Part shown: piece by piece, positions 17,293-25,579 of the stretch
How the letters are laid out: each line of letters opens with the position of its first letter
Position numbering within the stretch: the first letter of the stretch is position 1
NCBI RefSeq assembly: GCF_026343945.1
Contig: NZ_JAPKNJ010000001.1
Location: 1,364,001-1,428,000, forward strand
Reading direction: 5' to 3'
Source of the DNA: Kaistia algarum
GTDB taxonomy: Bacteria; Pseudomonadota; Alphaproteobacteria; Rhizobiales; Kaistiaceae
DNA length: 64,000 nt
Translations under genes and position numbers: made by a program
Notes under the pieces: model-generated
The model's input: the letters and a program-made list of their open reading frames with translations, nothing else
What the model was told of the DNA's origin: nothing
Database searches by the model: none

Positions 17293-18173
17293 GCCTTGGA
17301 GCCGTCCCCTCGGCCGGCCGAGGCCTGCGCGAAGCTGCCTTGGCCGATATCGCCGGTCTCAAAACCCGGCACGGCGCCTATTTCCGCGTTTCGACCAAGT
17401 CGAGGCTGATGGCGATTGGCATTCCCCTGGCCCTGATCGCCCTCGCCTTCCTGTCCATGGTGGTCCTGGGCTTCTCGCTGACGCGGATCCTGAACGGATT
17501 GCACCGGCTCGGCCAGTTTGCCGTGCTGATGGTCCCGCCGGAGCCGCAGGGCCGGTTCGTCGCCTTCTCGATCGCGCTCGGCGAAACGCTCGGCATCGCC
17601 TTTCTTGGCACGCTGACCGCCGCAGTCCTGGCGTTCCCGGTAGCGTTCCTCGCCGCCAAGAATGTCATTCCGAACCCCTTCGTCCATTTCGCGGCGCGGC
17701 GGAGCTTCGACGTCATCCGTTCGGTCGATACGCTGATCTGGGCGCTGATGTGGATCAATGTCGTCGGGCTCGGGCCATTCGCCGGCGTGCTGGCGATCGC
17801 CTGCTCGGACTTCGGCTCGTTCGGCAAGCTGTTCTCGGAGGCGATCGAAGCGACCGACGGCAAGGCTTCCGAAGGCATCACCGCCTCCGGCGGCAACAGG
17901 CTCCATCAGGTCCGCTTCGGCCTCATTCCCGGCGTGCTGCCGGTGATCGCCAGCCAGGTGCTCTACTATTTCGAATCCAACACGCGGTCGGCGACGATCA
18001 TCGGCATTGTCGGAGCTGGCGGCGTCGGCGCCTATCTGACAGAGCTGATCCGCGTGCTCGAACTGAAGCAGGTCGCGTTCCTGATCCTGATGATCCTCGT
18101 CACCGTCGCCGTGATCGACTTCATCTCGACCCGGCTGCGCATGGCGATCATCGGCAAGGCCAAGATCGTCTGA
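17289..18173 (+). CDS. phnE: phosphonate ABC transporter permease PhnE (second copy)
   Basis: A 294-residue permease with about six membrane segments and the same landmarks as the first copy: the EGITASGGNRLHQVRFGLIPGVLP coupling loop and GIVGAGGVGAYL. It is diverged from the first copy (short identity blocks only), as usual for tandem PhnE genes in alphaproteobacteria. The ATG at 17289 overlaps the stop of the first permease. It ends 6 bp from the convergent end of phnF, with no obvious terminator in between. Confidence 0.95.
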   Translation: MSLGAVPSAGRGLREAALADIAGLKTRHGAYFRVSTKSRLMAIGIPLALIALAFLSMVVLGFSLTRILNGLHRLGQFAVLMVPPEPQGRFVAFSIALGETLGIAFLGTLTAAVLAFPVAFLAAKNVIPNPFVHFAARRSFDVIRSVDTLIWALMWINVVGLGPFAGVLAIACSDFGSFGKLFSEAIEATDGKASEGITASGGNRLHQVRFGLIPGVLPVIASQVLYYFESNTRSATIIGIVGAGGVGAYLTELIRVLELKQVAFLILMILVTVAVIDFISTRLRMAIIGKAKIV

Positions 18174-18179
18174 CGCGGC

Positions 18180-18956
18180 TCAGCTTTCTACCAGGATCTC
18201 GGTCCGGTCGGCGGAGAAGAGGGCGCGGGTGAACTGGATCGGGATGCCGTCCATGTCGACATTGGTGCTGTCGACGGTGAGGACGATCCGGCCGGGGGAG
18301 AGGTCCAGCCGCGCCGCCTCTTCGGCGCTGGCGGGGCGGGCGGATATCCGGGTCTCGAGCCTGCGGTAGTCCGAAATACCTCGCGATTCCAGCGCCTTGG
18401 TAATCGTACCATAGGCCAGGTAAGCGTCGTTCAGCCGTTCGAAGCGCGGCAGCGGAAAATAGCCGCTTCCCGTCGAGATCGGCGTCTCGTCAGCGAAACG
18501 GAGCGTATCGAGGCGGATGACCGGGGTCGCGAGTGCAACCCCGAGCGCCGCGGCGACCGCCGGATCGGCGGGCTGAATGATGGATTGGAGCAGCTTGCCC
18601 CCGGCCTCGCGCCCGGCGCGCGAGACAATCTCGGAGAAACGCGTACGGCGGCCAATCGGGTAGGGCAGCGGCCGCGCCTCGACGAAGGTTCCCCGACCCT
18701 GGGTCGCCCGGATGAGGCCCCGGGCCGCTAGTTCAGCCAGGGCCCGGCGAACCGTATGGCGATTGACGGCGAAGCGCGCGGCGAACTGGGTTTCCGTCGG
18801 CAATTGCGCGCCAGCGGCGAGCGCCCCGGTGCCGATATCGGCGGCGATCTCGTCGGCGATCTGGCGCCAAGCCGAGATTCCGGCACCGCGGGAGATTTCG
18901 CCGGCCGGTCCGACCTCGACCGGCAATGTCATCAAATCGTCACTGGACTGTTTCAT
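18180..18956 (-). CDS. phnF: GntR/HutC-family phosphonate operon regulator PhnF
   Basis: A 258-residue regulator. The winged helix of GntR proteins covers residues about 25-90 (LPTETQFAARFAVNRHTVRRAL, then GLIRATQGRGTFV) and is followed by a UTRA effector domain (IRLDTLRFADETPISTGSGYFP, ending in VDSTNVDMDGIPIQFTRALFSADRTE). I place the start at 18956; an upstream Met at 19016 would run through the operator. The gene is divergent from phnG and its start codon is 4 bp from a palindromic operator, so it should repress both itself and phnG onward, with a phosphonate-pathway ligand as inducer. Confidence 0.9.
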   Translation of the reverse strand: MKQSSDDLMTLPVEVGPAGEISRGAGISAWRQIADEIAADIGTGALAAGAQLPTETQFAARFAVNRHTVRRALAELAARGLIRATQGRGTFVEARPLPYPIGRRTRFSEIVSRAGREAGGKLLQSIIQPADPAVAAALGVALATPVIRLDTLRFADETPISTGSGYFPLPRFERLNDAYLAYGTITKALESRGISDYRRLETRISARPASAEEAARLDLSPGRIVLTVDSTNVDMDGIPIQFTRALFSADRTEILVES

Positions 18957-18960
18957 GCAA

Positions 18961-18978
18961 TCGTCTATACCATTAGAC
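18961..18978. promoter_or_regulatory. PhnF operator between phnF and phnG
   Basis: On the minus strand the bases read TGGTATAGACGA, 11 of 12 identical with the PhnF site TGGTATAGACCA that I recall from Mycobacterium smegmatis. The core GTCTATAC fits the HutC-type GTNTANAC pattern. A wider inverted repeat, GTCTA-N6-TAGAC (18963-18978), is exact. Its place next to the regulator start and ahead of phnG supports autoregulation and operon control. Confidence 0.7.
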
Positions 18979-19028
18979 AATTCGAAGGGGAAGCCCTTCG
19001 CGATCCAAAGGTCCAACCGAGGCCTGAT

Positions 19029-19520
19029 ATGCCGACATCCACCCGTTCTCGTCCATCGCCGAGCCCCGACCTACGGCCCGATCCCATTGTCGCAGCGCGG
19101 CAAGCGCTGATGGCGCTGTGTGTCGCGGCGACGAAAATGGAGCTGGAACAAGCCTACGCCAATATCGGTCCGGGTCCGTCGGCCGAGGATTTACGCCGCT
19201 CCGAGAGCGGTCTCGTCATGCTGCGCGGGCGGATGGGCGGCGATGGCCGGGCGTTCAATCTTGGCGAGGCGACGGTGACGCGCGCCGCCATTCGTCTTTC
19301 CGATGGGCGGACGGGCTTTGCCTATCAGCTCGGACGGGACTCAGAGAAAGCTCGGATTTCCGCCATTCTCGACGCGCTTTGCCAGGGTGTCGAGCGTGAG
19401 GCCGTCGAGACGGCTCTTGCCCCGATACGCCGCCGCGTCGAGACGGAGGCGCTGGCCAAGGCGCGCCGCGTCGCTGCGACGAAGGTCGATTTCTTCACCA
19501 TGGTGCGGGGAGAAGACTGA
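19029..19520 (+). CDS. phnG: C-P lyase core subunit PhnG
   Basis: A 163-residue protein of the PhnG family. Landmarks are ESGLVMLRGRMGGDGRAFNLGEATVTRAAIRL, a well conserved block, and the C-terminal KVDFFTMVRGED. PhnG is part of the PhnGHIJ core complex that displaces adenine from ATP with the phosphonate. The frame is open upstream of 19029, but that part overlaps the operator and phnF, so the ATG after the operator is preferred. A small hairpin (18983-19000) lies in the presumed leader. The stop overlaps phnH by one base. Confidence 0.94.
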   Translation: MPTSTRSRPSPSPDLRPDPIVAARQALMALCVAATKMELEQAYANIGPGPSAEDLRRSESGLVMLRGRMGGDGRAFNLGEATVTRAAIRLSDGRTGFAYQLGRDSEKARISAILDALCQGVEREAVETALAPIRRRVETEALAKARRVAATKVDFFTMVRGED

Positions 19521-20119
19521 TGTCCGCAGCTATCGCAACCTCGGGCCTTGCCGAGCCCGCTCTGGACGGCCAGGCGAATTTCCGCAGCCTTATGAATGCC
19601 CTGGCGCGCCCCGGCACCATCGAGCCCTTGTCGCTGCGTCTTGCCGCGCCGGCGCCGCTGACCGCGGGTCTTGCTGCATTGGCGCTGTCGCTCGCCGATC
19701 ACGAGGCGCCGCTCTGGCTCGACGCGGCGCTGGCCAGCTCCAATGAGGTCGTCACCTATCTGCGCTTCCACACCGGCGCCCGGATCGTCGCCGATCCGCA
19801 GCTTTCCGCCTTCGCGCTCGTCGCCGATTTCGCCGCCATGCCCCCTTTGGCGACATTTTCTCTCGGCAGCGACGACTATCCCGACCGGTCGACCACGATC
19901 CTCGCCGCGGTTCAGGATCTGGGGACCGGCGTCCGCCTTGAACTCACGGGACCGGGCATATTGGGCGAGGCGCACGTCGCTGTATCGCCCTGGCGCGATG
20001 GCCTGACCGGCGAACTCGCCGATAATCGCTCGCTCTTCCCCTGCGGCGTCGATCTGGTGCTGGTCGCGGCCGATGCCGTCGCCGCCCTGCCCCGCACTAC
20101 TCACGTCCGGGAGGTCTGA
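19520..20119 (+). CDS. phnH: C-P lyase core subunit PhnH
   Basis: A 199-residue protein with the typical PhnH beginning (NFRSLMNALARPGTIEPL), the LALSLADHEAPLWLD block, and the end PCGVDLVLVAADAVAALPRTT. PhnH is a pseudo-PLP-transferase-fold subunit of the PhnGHIJ complex. Its ATG shares a base with the phnG stop, and phnI begins 1 bp after its own stop, so the core subunits are made in a coupled series. Confidence 0.95.
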   Translation: MSAAIATSGLAEPALDGQANFRSLMNALARPGTIEPLSLRLAAPAPLTAGLAALALSLADHEAPLWLDAALASSNEVVTYLRFHTGARIVADPQLSAFALVADFAAMPPLATFSLGSDDYPDRSTTILAAVQDLGTGVRLELTGPGILGEAHVAVSPWRDGLTGELADNRSLFPCGVDLVLVAADAVAALPRTTHVREV

Positions 20120-20120
20120 C

Positions 20121-21227
20121 ATGTATGTCGCGGTCAAAGGCGGCGAGGCAGCGATCGACAACGCCCATGCGCTCCTCGCCCGGAAGCGGCGCGGGCCGGC
20201 GACGATCCCCGAAATCGCGCCTTCGCAGATCGAGGCGCAGCTCACGCTCGCCGTAGACCGCGTCATGGCGGAGAGTTCGCTTTATGACCCGAAGCTGGCG
20301 GCGCTGGCGATCAAGCAGGCGCGCGGCGATTTGATCGAGGCGATCTTCCTGACGCGGGCGTTTCGCACCACGCTGCCCCGCTTCGGCTATTCCGAGCCGC
20401 TCGATACGGCTGCCATGGAAATCGAGCGCCGTATCTCGGCCACCTTCAAGGATTTGCCCGGCGGGCAGGTGCTGGGCCCGACCTTCGACTATACGCATCG
20501 CTTGATCGACTTCCTGCTCGAGGCCGGCGCTGAGCTACCGCCCGAGATCGAGGCCCACACGCAGCCCGAGCCGTCGCCGCGGGTGACCGACCTTCTGGAT
20601 GGCGAGGGGCTGATCGAGCAGGAGAGCCGCGACGACGATGCCGAAATTGGCGACCTCACGCGCGCCCCGCTCGACTTCCCGGCGGATCGCGATCTTCGCC
20701 TGCAGGCGCTGGCGCGCGGCGACGAGGGCTTCCTGCTGGCGCTCGGTTATTCGACCCAGCGCGGCTATGGCCGCACCCATCCCTTCGTCGGCGAAATAAG
20801 GTTCGGCGAGGTGATGGCCGAGTTCGTCCCCGAGGAGCTCGGCTTCGCCGTGCCGCTCGGGCCGGTCGCGGTGACCGAGTGCCAGATGGTCAACCAATTC
20901 CATGGCTCGGCAGAGCTGCCGCCGCAATTCACCCGCGGCTATGGCCTCGTCTTCGGCCAGAGCGAGCGGAAGGCGATGTCGATGTCGCTCGTTGACCGGG
21001 CCCTGCGCACCCGCGAATTCGGCGAAGATGTCGTGGCGCCGGCGCAGGACGAGGAATTCGTGCTGTCGCATTGCGACAATGTCCAGGCGACCGGCTTCGT
21101 CGAGCATCTGAAGCTGCCGCATTACGTGGATTTCCAGGCTGAACTCGGCCTCGTTCGGCAGATGCGCGCCGACTACGCGAGCCGGCGGCAGGAAGCTGAG
21201 GGCGAGTTGAAGGAGGCGGCGGAATGA
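20121..21227 (+). CDS. phnI: C-P lyase core subunit PhnI
   Basis: A 368-residue PhnI protein beginning MYVAVKGGEAAIDNAH, as in family members, and ending with the VEHLKLPHYVDFQAELGLVR block. PhnI has the nucleosidase activity that forms the ribose-triphosphate-phosphonate with PhnGHL. The start at 20121 is supported by GGGAGG 7 bases upstream; the open frame before it overlaps phnH. Length is normal (E. coli about 354). It overlaps phnJ by 4 bp. Confidence 0.96.
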   Translation: MYVAVKGGEAAIDNAHALLARKRRGPATIPEIAPSQIEAQLTLAVDRVMAESSLYDPKLAALAIKQARGDLIEAIFLTRAFRTTLPRFGYSEPLDTAAMEIERRISATFKDLPGGQVLGPTFDYTHRLIDFLLEAGAELPPEIEAHTQPEPSPRVTDLLDGEGLIEQESRDDDAEIGDLTRAPLDFPADRDLRLQALARGDEGFLLALGYSTQRGYGRTHPFVGEIRFGEVMAEFVPEELGFAVPLGPVAVTECQMVNQFHGSAELPPQFTRGYGLVFGQSERKAMSMSLVDRALRTREFGEDVVAPAQDEEFVLSHCDNVQATGFVEHLKLPHYVDFQAELGLVRQMRADYASRRQEAEGELKEAAE

Positions 21228-22186
21228 GCGCGGCAGCAACCGGATCCACCGGCTACAATTTCGCCTATCTCGACGAACAGACGAAGCGGATGATCCGCCG
21301 TGCGATCCTGAAGGCGATTGCCATTCCCGGCTATCAGGTTCCCTTCGCCAGCCGCGAAATGCCGATGCCCTATGGCTGGGGCACGGGGGGCGTGCAGGTG
21401 ACGGCAGCGATCCTCGGGCCGCAGGACGTGCTGAAGGTGATCGACCAGGGCTCGGACGACACGACCAACGCCGTCTCGATCCGCAAGTTCTTTGCCAAGA
21501 CAGCCGGCGTCGAGACGACGACGAAGACCGCCGAGGCGACGATCATCCAGACCCGCCACCGCATTCCGGAACACAAGCTCACCAGCGGTCAGGTCCTCGT
21601 CTACCAAGTGCCGATCCCCGAGCCGCTGCGCTTCCTGGAGCCGCGCGAGACCGAAACGCGCAAGCTGCATGCGCTCGCCGACTACGGCCTCATGCATGTG
21701 AAGCTCTATGAGGACATTTCGCGGCACGGGCATATCGCGACAACCTATGATTATCCGGTCGAAATCGCCGGGCGCTATGTGATGAACCCGTCGCCGATTC
21801 CGAAATTCGACAATCCCAAGATGGATTTCTGCGAGGCGCTGCAGCTCTTCGGCGCCGGCCGCGAAAAGCGCATCTATGCGGTCCCGCCGCACACCCGGGT
21901 CCGCAGCCTCGATTTCGAGGATCATCCCTTCGCGGTGCAGCGCTTCGACAAGCCCTGCGCGCTCTGCGCGGCAACGGGCGTCTATCTCGACGAGGTCGTG
22001 CTCGACGATGAAGGCGGGCGGATGTTCGTCTGCTCGGACAGCGACTATTGCGAGGAACGGCGGGCGCAAGGGCATGTCGGCGAGATGCTGGGGACCAACA
22101 GCGGCGATCCCCCTTCCTTCACCCTCTCCCGCGGCGCGGGAGAGGGGGCACCGCCGTCATCCTCCGTCGACGGGAGCGGATCATGA
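21224..22186 (+). CDS. phnJ: radical SAM C-P lyase PhnJ with repeat-derived C-terminal tail
   Basis: A 320-residue catalytic C-P lyase. The cysteines C245, C248, C270 and C276 (CALC, then CSDSDYC) have exactly the spacing of E. coli C241, C244, C266 and C272, three of which hold the 4Fe-4S cluster while the last forms the thiyl radical. GWGTGGVQ and the PPHTRV block are also kept. It is longer than E. coli PhnJ (281). Residues from about D295 to the end are encoded by a palindromic repeat (22106-22182) and look like an added tail. The stop overlaps the GNAT start as ATGA. Confidence 0.96.
   Translation: MSAAATGSTGYNFAYLDEQTKRMIRRAILKAIAIPGYQVPFASREMPMPYGWGTGGVQVTAAILGPQDVLKVIDQGSDDTTNAVSIRKFFAKTAGVETTTKTAEATIIQTRHRIPEHKLTSGQVLVYQVPIPEPLRFLEPRETETRKLHALADYGLMHVKLYEDISRHGHIATTYDYPVEIAGRYVMNPSPIPKFDNPKMDFCEALQLFGAGREKRIYAVPPHTRVRSLDFEDHPFAVQRFDKPCALCAATGVYLDEVVLDDEGGRMFVCSDSDYCEERRAQGHVGEMLGTNSGDPPSFTLSRGAGEGAPPSSSVDGSGS
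22106..22182 (+). repeat. in-frame palindromic repeat, copy 1 (3' end of phnJ)
   Basis: A 77-bp unit whose core CCCTCTCCCGC-GGC-GCGGGAGAGGG (22122-22146) is a perfect 11-bp stem with a 3-base loop. The first 41 bp match copy 2 (22627-22667) at 35 positions. Both copies are read in the same frame (PxSFxLxRxAGEG) and both end just before an ATGA junction with the next gene. The core also occurs in the intergenic repeat at 30425-30540. Confidence 0.85.
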
Positions 22187-22707
22187 TGGATCTCGTGCTC
22201 CGCCCTATCACCGAGGCCGATCTCCCCGCCCTGCTCGCGCTCTATGCCCAGCCGAGCTTCAACAAGGGCCACGTGATTTCCCTTGATGCGGCGAAGGCGA
22301 TCTTCGCCCGCTTCGCCGCCTATCCCGACTACGCCATCTATTTCGCGGAAGCGGACGGGGAGGTGCTCGGCACCTTCGCGCTGATGATCATCGACAATAT
22401 TGCCCATTGGGGCACGCCGACGGCCATGATCGAGAATGTCGTGGTGCGCGAGGATCGCCAGGGCGGCGGCATCGGCCGCGCCATGATGAACGCCGCCTGC
22501 GCCCTGGCCCAGACCAAGGGCGCCTACAAGGTGGCGCTGTCTTCGAACCTCGCCAACGAGCGCGGCCATGCCTTCTATGAAGGCTTGGGCTTTGAGAAGC
22601 ACGGCTTCAGCTTCCGGCTGGAGCTGGCTCCCTCTTCCTTCTCCCTCTGCCGCGAGGCGGGAGAGGGAAGAACTGCCGTGCCTTTCGTAGAGGAAAGCGC
22701 ATCATGA
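22183..22707 (+). CDS. GNAT N-acetyltransferase in the C-P lyase operon (PhnO-like role)
   Basis: A 174-residue GNAT protein beginning DLVLRPITEADLPALLALY, with the acetyl-CoA loop VVREDRQGGGIGRAMMNAA (QxxGxG type) and a C-terminal ERGHAFYEGLGFEKHGFSF. It lies between phnJ and phnK, overlapping both by 4 bp. By analogy with PhnO it may N-acetylate aminoalkylphosphonates, but it is not a close PhnO relative by eye. The last 26 residues (from A149) are encoded by a second copy of the palindromic repeat that also ends phnJ, and are probably a tail outside the fold. Confidence 0.82.
   Translation: MMDLVLRPITEADLPALLALYAQPSFNKGHVISLDAAKAIFARFAAYPDYAIYFAEADGEVLGTFALMIIDNIAHWGTPTAMIENVVVREDRQGGGIGRAMMNAACALAQTKGAYKVALSSNLANERGHAFYEGLGFEKHGFSFRLELAPSSFSLCREAGEGRTAVPFVEESAS
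22627..22703 (+). repeat. in-frame palindromic repeat, copy 2 (3' end of the GNAT gene)
   Basis: A 77-bp unit of the same length, frame and position relative to the following ATGA junction as copy 1. Its stem pairs TCCCTCT (22642-22648) with AGAGGGA (22662-22668) around GCCGC/GCGGG. The encoded peptide SSFSLCREAGEG parallels PSFTLSRGAGEG of the PhnJ tail. Confidence 0.85.
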
Positions 22708-23486
22708 CCCAGAACGATCTCCCCCTTCTCTCTGCCCGCGATCTGACCAAACATTATGGTCCCAGGATCGGCTGCGCCGAGGTCTCGTTCGATATCTATG
22801 AGGGCGAGGTGCTGGCGGTGGTCGGCGAGTCCGGTTCGGGCAAGTCGACGCTCCTCTCGTTGCTCTCGACCGAACTGCCGCCAACTTCCGGCAGTGTCCA
22901 CTACAGCATGCGCGACGGCGTCAGCCGCAATCTGTTCGACCTGTCGGAGGCCGAGCGGCGCTTCCTGCTGCGGACCGATTGGGGTTTCGTGCGGCAGGAT
23001 GCGCGCGACGGCCTGCGCATGGGCGTCTCGGCCGGCGGCAATGTCGGCGAGCGGCTGATGGCGGTGGGCGCGCGCCATTATGGCAAGATCCGCGATACGG
23101 CGTCGGACTGGCTCGGCCGCGTCGAGATCGATCCGACCCGCATCGACGATCTGCCGAAGAGCTTCTCCGGCGGCATGCGCCAGCGCCTGCAGATCGCCCG
23201 CAATCTGGTGACCCATCCGCGCCTCGTCTTCATGGACGAGCCGACTTCCGGCCTCGACGTCTCGGTACAGGCGCGTCTGCTCGATCTCATCCGCGGCCTC
23301 GTCACCGAACTCGGTCTCGCGGTGATCATCGTCACGCACGACCTCGCCGTGGCACGGCTGCTCTCCCACCGCATCATGGTGATGCGGCACGGCCACGTCA
23401 TCGAGACCGGCCTCACCGACCAGGTGCTCGACGATCCGCGCGAGGCCTATACGCAGCTTCTCGTCTCCTCCGTGCTGGCGGCATGA
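22704..23486 (+). CDS. phnK: C-P lyase ABC-type ATPase PhnK
   Basis: A 260-residue ABC protein with Walker A GESGSGKST, the PhnK-specific block WGFVRQDARDGLRMGVSAGGN, signature FSGGMRQRLQIAR and Walker B LVFMDEP. PhnK binds the PhnGHIJ core and drives its opening rather than membrane transport. It starts by a 4-bp overlap with the GNAT gene and overlaps phnL by 4 bp. Length is as in E. coli (252) within a few residues. Confidence 0.96.
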   Translation: MTQNDLPLLSARDLTKHYGPRIGCAEVSFDIYEGEVLAVVGESGSGKSTLLSLLSTELPPTSGSVHYSMRDGVSRNLFDLSEAERRFLLRTDWGFVRQDARDGLRMGVSAGGNVGERLMAVGARHYGKIRDTASDWLGRVEIDPTRIDDLPKSFSGGMRQRLQIARNLVTHPRLVFMDEPTSGLDVSVQARLLDLIRGLVTELGLAVIIVTHDLAVARLLSHRIMVMRHGHVIETGLTDQVLDDPREAYTQLLVSSVLAA

Positions 23487-24196
23487 TCATGACCGACAAC
23501 CTCGTCACTCTCGGCGGCGTCTCCAAGGCGTTCACGCTGCATCTGCGGGACGGACTGCGGATCGGCGTCGTCGACAATGTCAGCTTCGCGGCATCGCCCG
23601 GCGAGTGCGTCGTGCTCGGCGGGCCGTCCGGAGCCGGCAAATCATCGATCCTGAAGATGATCTACGGCAATTACCGCTGCGACGTCGGTCGCATCTTCGT
23701 TCGCGACGGCGAGGAAGCGGTTGACGTGGCCAGCGCCGAGCCGCGGCGCATCCTGAAGCTGCGCGCCTCGGTCATGGGCTATGTCAGCCAGTTCCTGCGC
23801 GTCATCCCGCGAGTCTCGACACTCGACATCGTCGCCGGAGCCGCCATGTCGGACGGGATCGGCGAGTGCGAGGCCTGGGCCCGCGCTGAGCGGCTGCTGA
23901 CGCTGCTGAACGTTCCCGAACGCCTCTGGGCGCTGCCGCCGGCCACCTTTTCCGGCGGCGAGCAGCAGCGCGTCAATATTGCACGCGGCCTTGCCTCCGA
24001 ACGGCCGATACTGCTGCTCGACGAGCCGACTGCCTCGCTGGACGCGGCCAACCGCGCCGTGGTGGTGCGCCTGATCGAAGAAAAGAAGCGCGCCGGCGCG
24101 GCGATTATCGGCATCTTCCACGACGAGGATGTGCGCGACCGCGTCGCCGACCGCATCGTGGATGTGACGCGCTTCGCCACGGAAAAGGCGGCGTAG
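23483..24196 (+). CDS. phnL: C-P lyase ABC-type ATPase PhnL
   Basis: A 237-residue ABC protein with Walker A GGPSGAGKSS, the VMGYVSQFLRVIPRVSTLDIVA block typical of PhnL, signature FSGGEQQRVNIAR, Walker B ILLLDEP and a terminal GIFHDEDVR. Two start codons are close: ATG 23483 (coupled to the phnK stop) and ATG 23489. PhnL acts with PhnGHI in forming the phosphonate-ribose-triphosphate adduct. After its stop come 221 bp holding a mosaic repeat before phnM. Confidence 0.96.
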   Translation: MIMTDNLVTLGGVSKAFTLHLRDGLRIGVVDNVSFAASPGECVVLGGPSGAGKSSILKMIYGNYRCDVGRIFVRDGEEAVDVASAEPRRILKLRASVMGYVSQFLRVIPRVSTLDIVAGAAMSDGIGECEAWARAERLLTLLNVPERLWALPPATFSGGEQQRVNIARGLASERPILLLDEPTASLDAANRAVVVRLIEEKKRAGAAIIGIFHDEDVRDRVADRIVDVTRFATEKAA

Positions 24197-24223
24197 TGAG
24201 CGCGGGAGGGTGACGCTCTCCTT

Positions 24224-24366
24224 GAGCCTCCCCCGAGGGGAGGCCGAAAACGCCTCGACGTTTTCGGGAGGGGGTCATGGTCTCGCCATGGCTGTGAGAT
24301 TAGAAGAGCAGACGCGACCCCTCCCCAAAACCGCTTCGCGGTTTTGACCCTCCCTCAAGGGGAGGG
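24224..24366. repeat. mosaic palindromic repeat (type C) between phnL and phnM
   Basis: Two hairpin-forming arms in opposite orientation frame a 40-bp spacer: CCTCCCCCGAGGGGAGG plus a GAAAACG/CGTTTTC stem on the left, and CCCCTCCCCAAAACCGC/GCGGTTTTGACCCTCCC plus CAAGGGGAGGG on the right. The right arm is nearly the same as that at 38089-38140. No gene is seen in the gap. Confidence 0.75.
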
Positions 24367-24417
24367 TTCAAGGGGAGAGTCCCGTCGGCACACGCTGAAC
24401 TGGAAAGACCTGATTCG

Positions 24418-25569
24418 ATGATCGACCCGCGCGACTATGTCCTCACCAACGCCACGCTCGTCCTGCCCGACCGAGTCGTCCCGGCGGGATGGGTTGCCGT
24501 TTCCGACGGCGTGATCGCCGAGATCGGCGAGGGCAAGGCGCCCGAGAGCGGCATCGATCTGGAGGACGACCATCTGATTCCCGGCCTGGTCGAGTTGCAT
24601 ACCGACCATCTCGAGAGCCATTTCGCGCCGCGCCCGCATGTGCGCTGGCATCCGCTCGCCTCGGTCATGGCTTATGACGCGCAGATCGCGGCGGCCGGCA
24701 TCACCACCGTGTTCGATTCGCTGCGCGCCGGCTCCGATGCCGATTCGACCTCCGTTGGCGAGGATCTGGTCAAACTCGCCGAAGCGATCGACGAGGCCAG
24801 GGCCTCCGGTCACCTGCGCGTCGATCATCGCACGCATCTGCGCTGCGAGATCGCCTGCGAGGACGTGATCGAGCAGGTCGAGGATTTCTCCCACCGCTTC
24901 CCGATCCACATGATGTCGCTGATGGACCACACGCCGGGCCAGCGCCAGTTCACCGACATGGCGACGTGGCGGCGCTTCTATATGCGGCGCAAGCCAATGA
25001 CCGAGGCCGAGGCCGATTTCTTCATCGCCCAGCGGCTCGAACTGCACGAGAAGAATGCGCGGCCGAACCGCGGCCGCCTGATCGAGATCGCCGGCGACGT
25101 CGGCGCGGTACTGGCAAGCCATGACGACGCGACCGCCGCCCATGCCGAAGAGGCCGTGACGAACGGCGTTTCGATCGGCGAATTCCCGACGACGCTGGAA
25201 GCGGCCGCGGCGCTGCATGCCGCCGGCATTGGCGTGATGATGGGCGGGCCGAATGTCGTGCGCGGCGGCTCGCATTCCGGCAACATCGCCGCCGAGGAAC
25301 TGGCTCGCGCGGGCGTGCTCGACATCCTCTCGTCCGACTATGTGCCGGCAAGCCTGCTGATGTCGGCCTTCGAGCTGCCGCAGCGCGTCCCGAACATCGA
25401 CCTTGCGAGCGCGATCCGCACCGTGACGTTGACGCCAGCCGAGGCAACCGGCCTTGGCGACCGCGGCGCCATCGAGCCCGGCCGTCGCGCCGATCTCGTG
25501 CGCGTCAACCTCGCCGGCTCGACGCCGATTGTACGTCATGTCTGGCGCCAAGGCCGCCGCGTCTCGTGA
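24418..25569 (+). CDS. phnM: ribose 1-methylphosphonate 5-triphosphate diphosphatase PhnM
   Basis: A 383-residue amidohydrolase-superfamily enzyme. The metal site is visible in ELHTDHLESHFAPRPHVRWHP, with the later DHRTHLRCE, SHDD and SSDYVP blocks of the family. It removes pyrophosphate from the triphosphate intermediate before the C-P lyase step. It lies 221 bp after phnL across a mosaic repeat, and 10 bp before phnN. Length agrees with E. coli PhnM (378). Confidence 0.96.
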   Translation: MIDPRDYVLTNATLVLPDRVVPAGWVAVSDGVIAEIGEGKAPESGIDLEDDHLIPGLVELHTDHLESHFAPRPHVRWHPLASVMAYDAQIAAAGITTVFDSLRAGSDADSTSVGEDLVKLAEAIDEARASGHLRVDHRTHLRCEIACEDVIEQVEDFSHRFPIHMMSLMDHTPGQRQFTDMATWRRFYMRRKPMTEAEADFFIAQRLELHEKNARPNRGRLIEIAGDVGAVLASHDDATAAHAEEAVTNGVSIGEFPTTLEAAAALHAAGIGVMMGGPNVVRGGSHSGNIAAEELARAGVLDILSSDYVPASLLMSAFELPQRVPNIDLASAIRTVTLTPAEATGLGDRGAIEPGRRADLVRVNLAGSTPIVRHVWRQGRRVS

Positions 25570-25579
25570 GGAGATCGTT

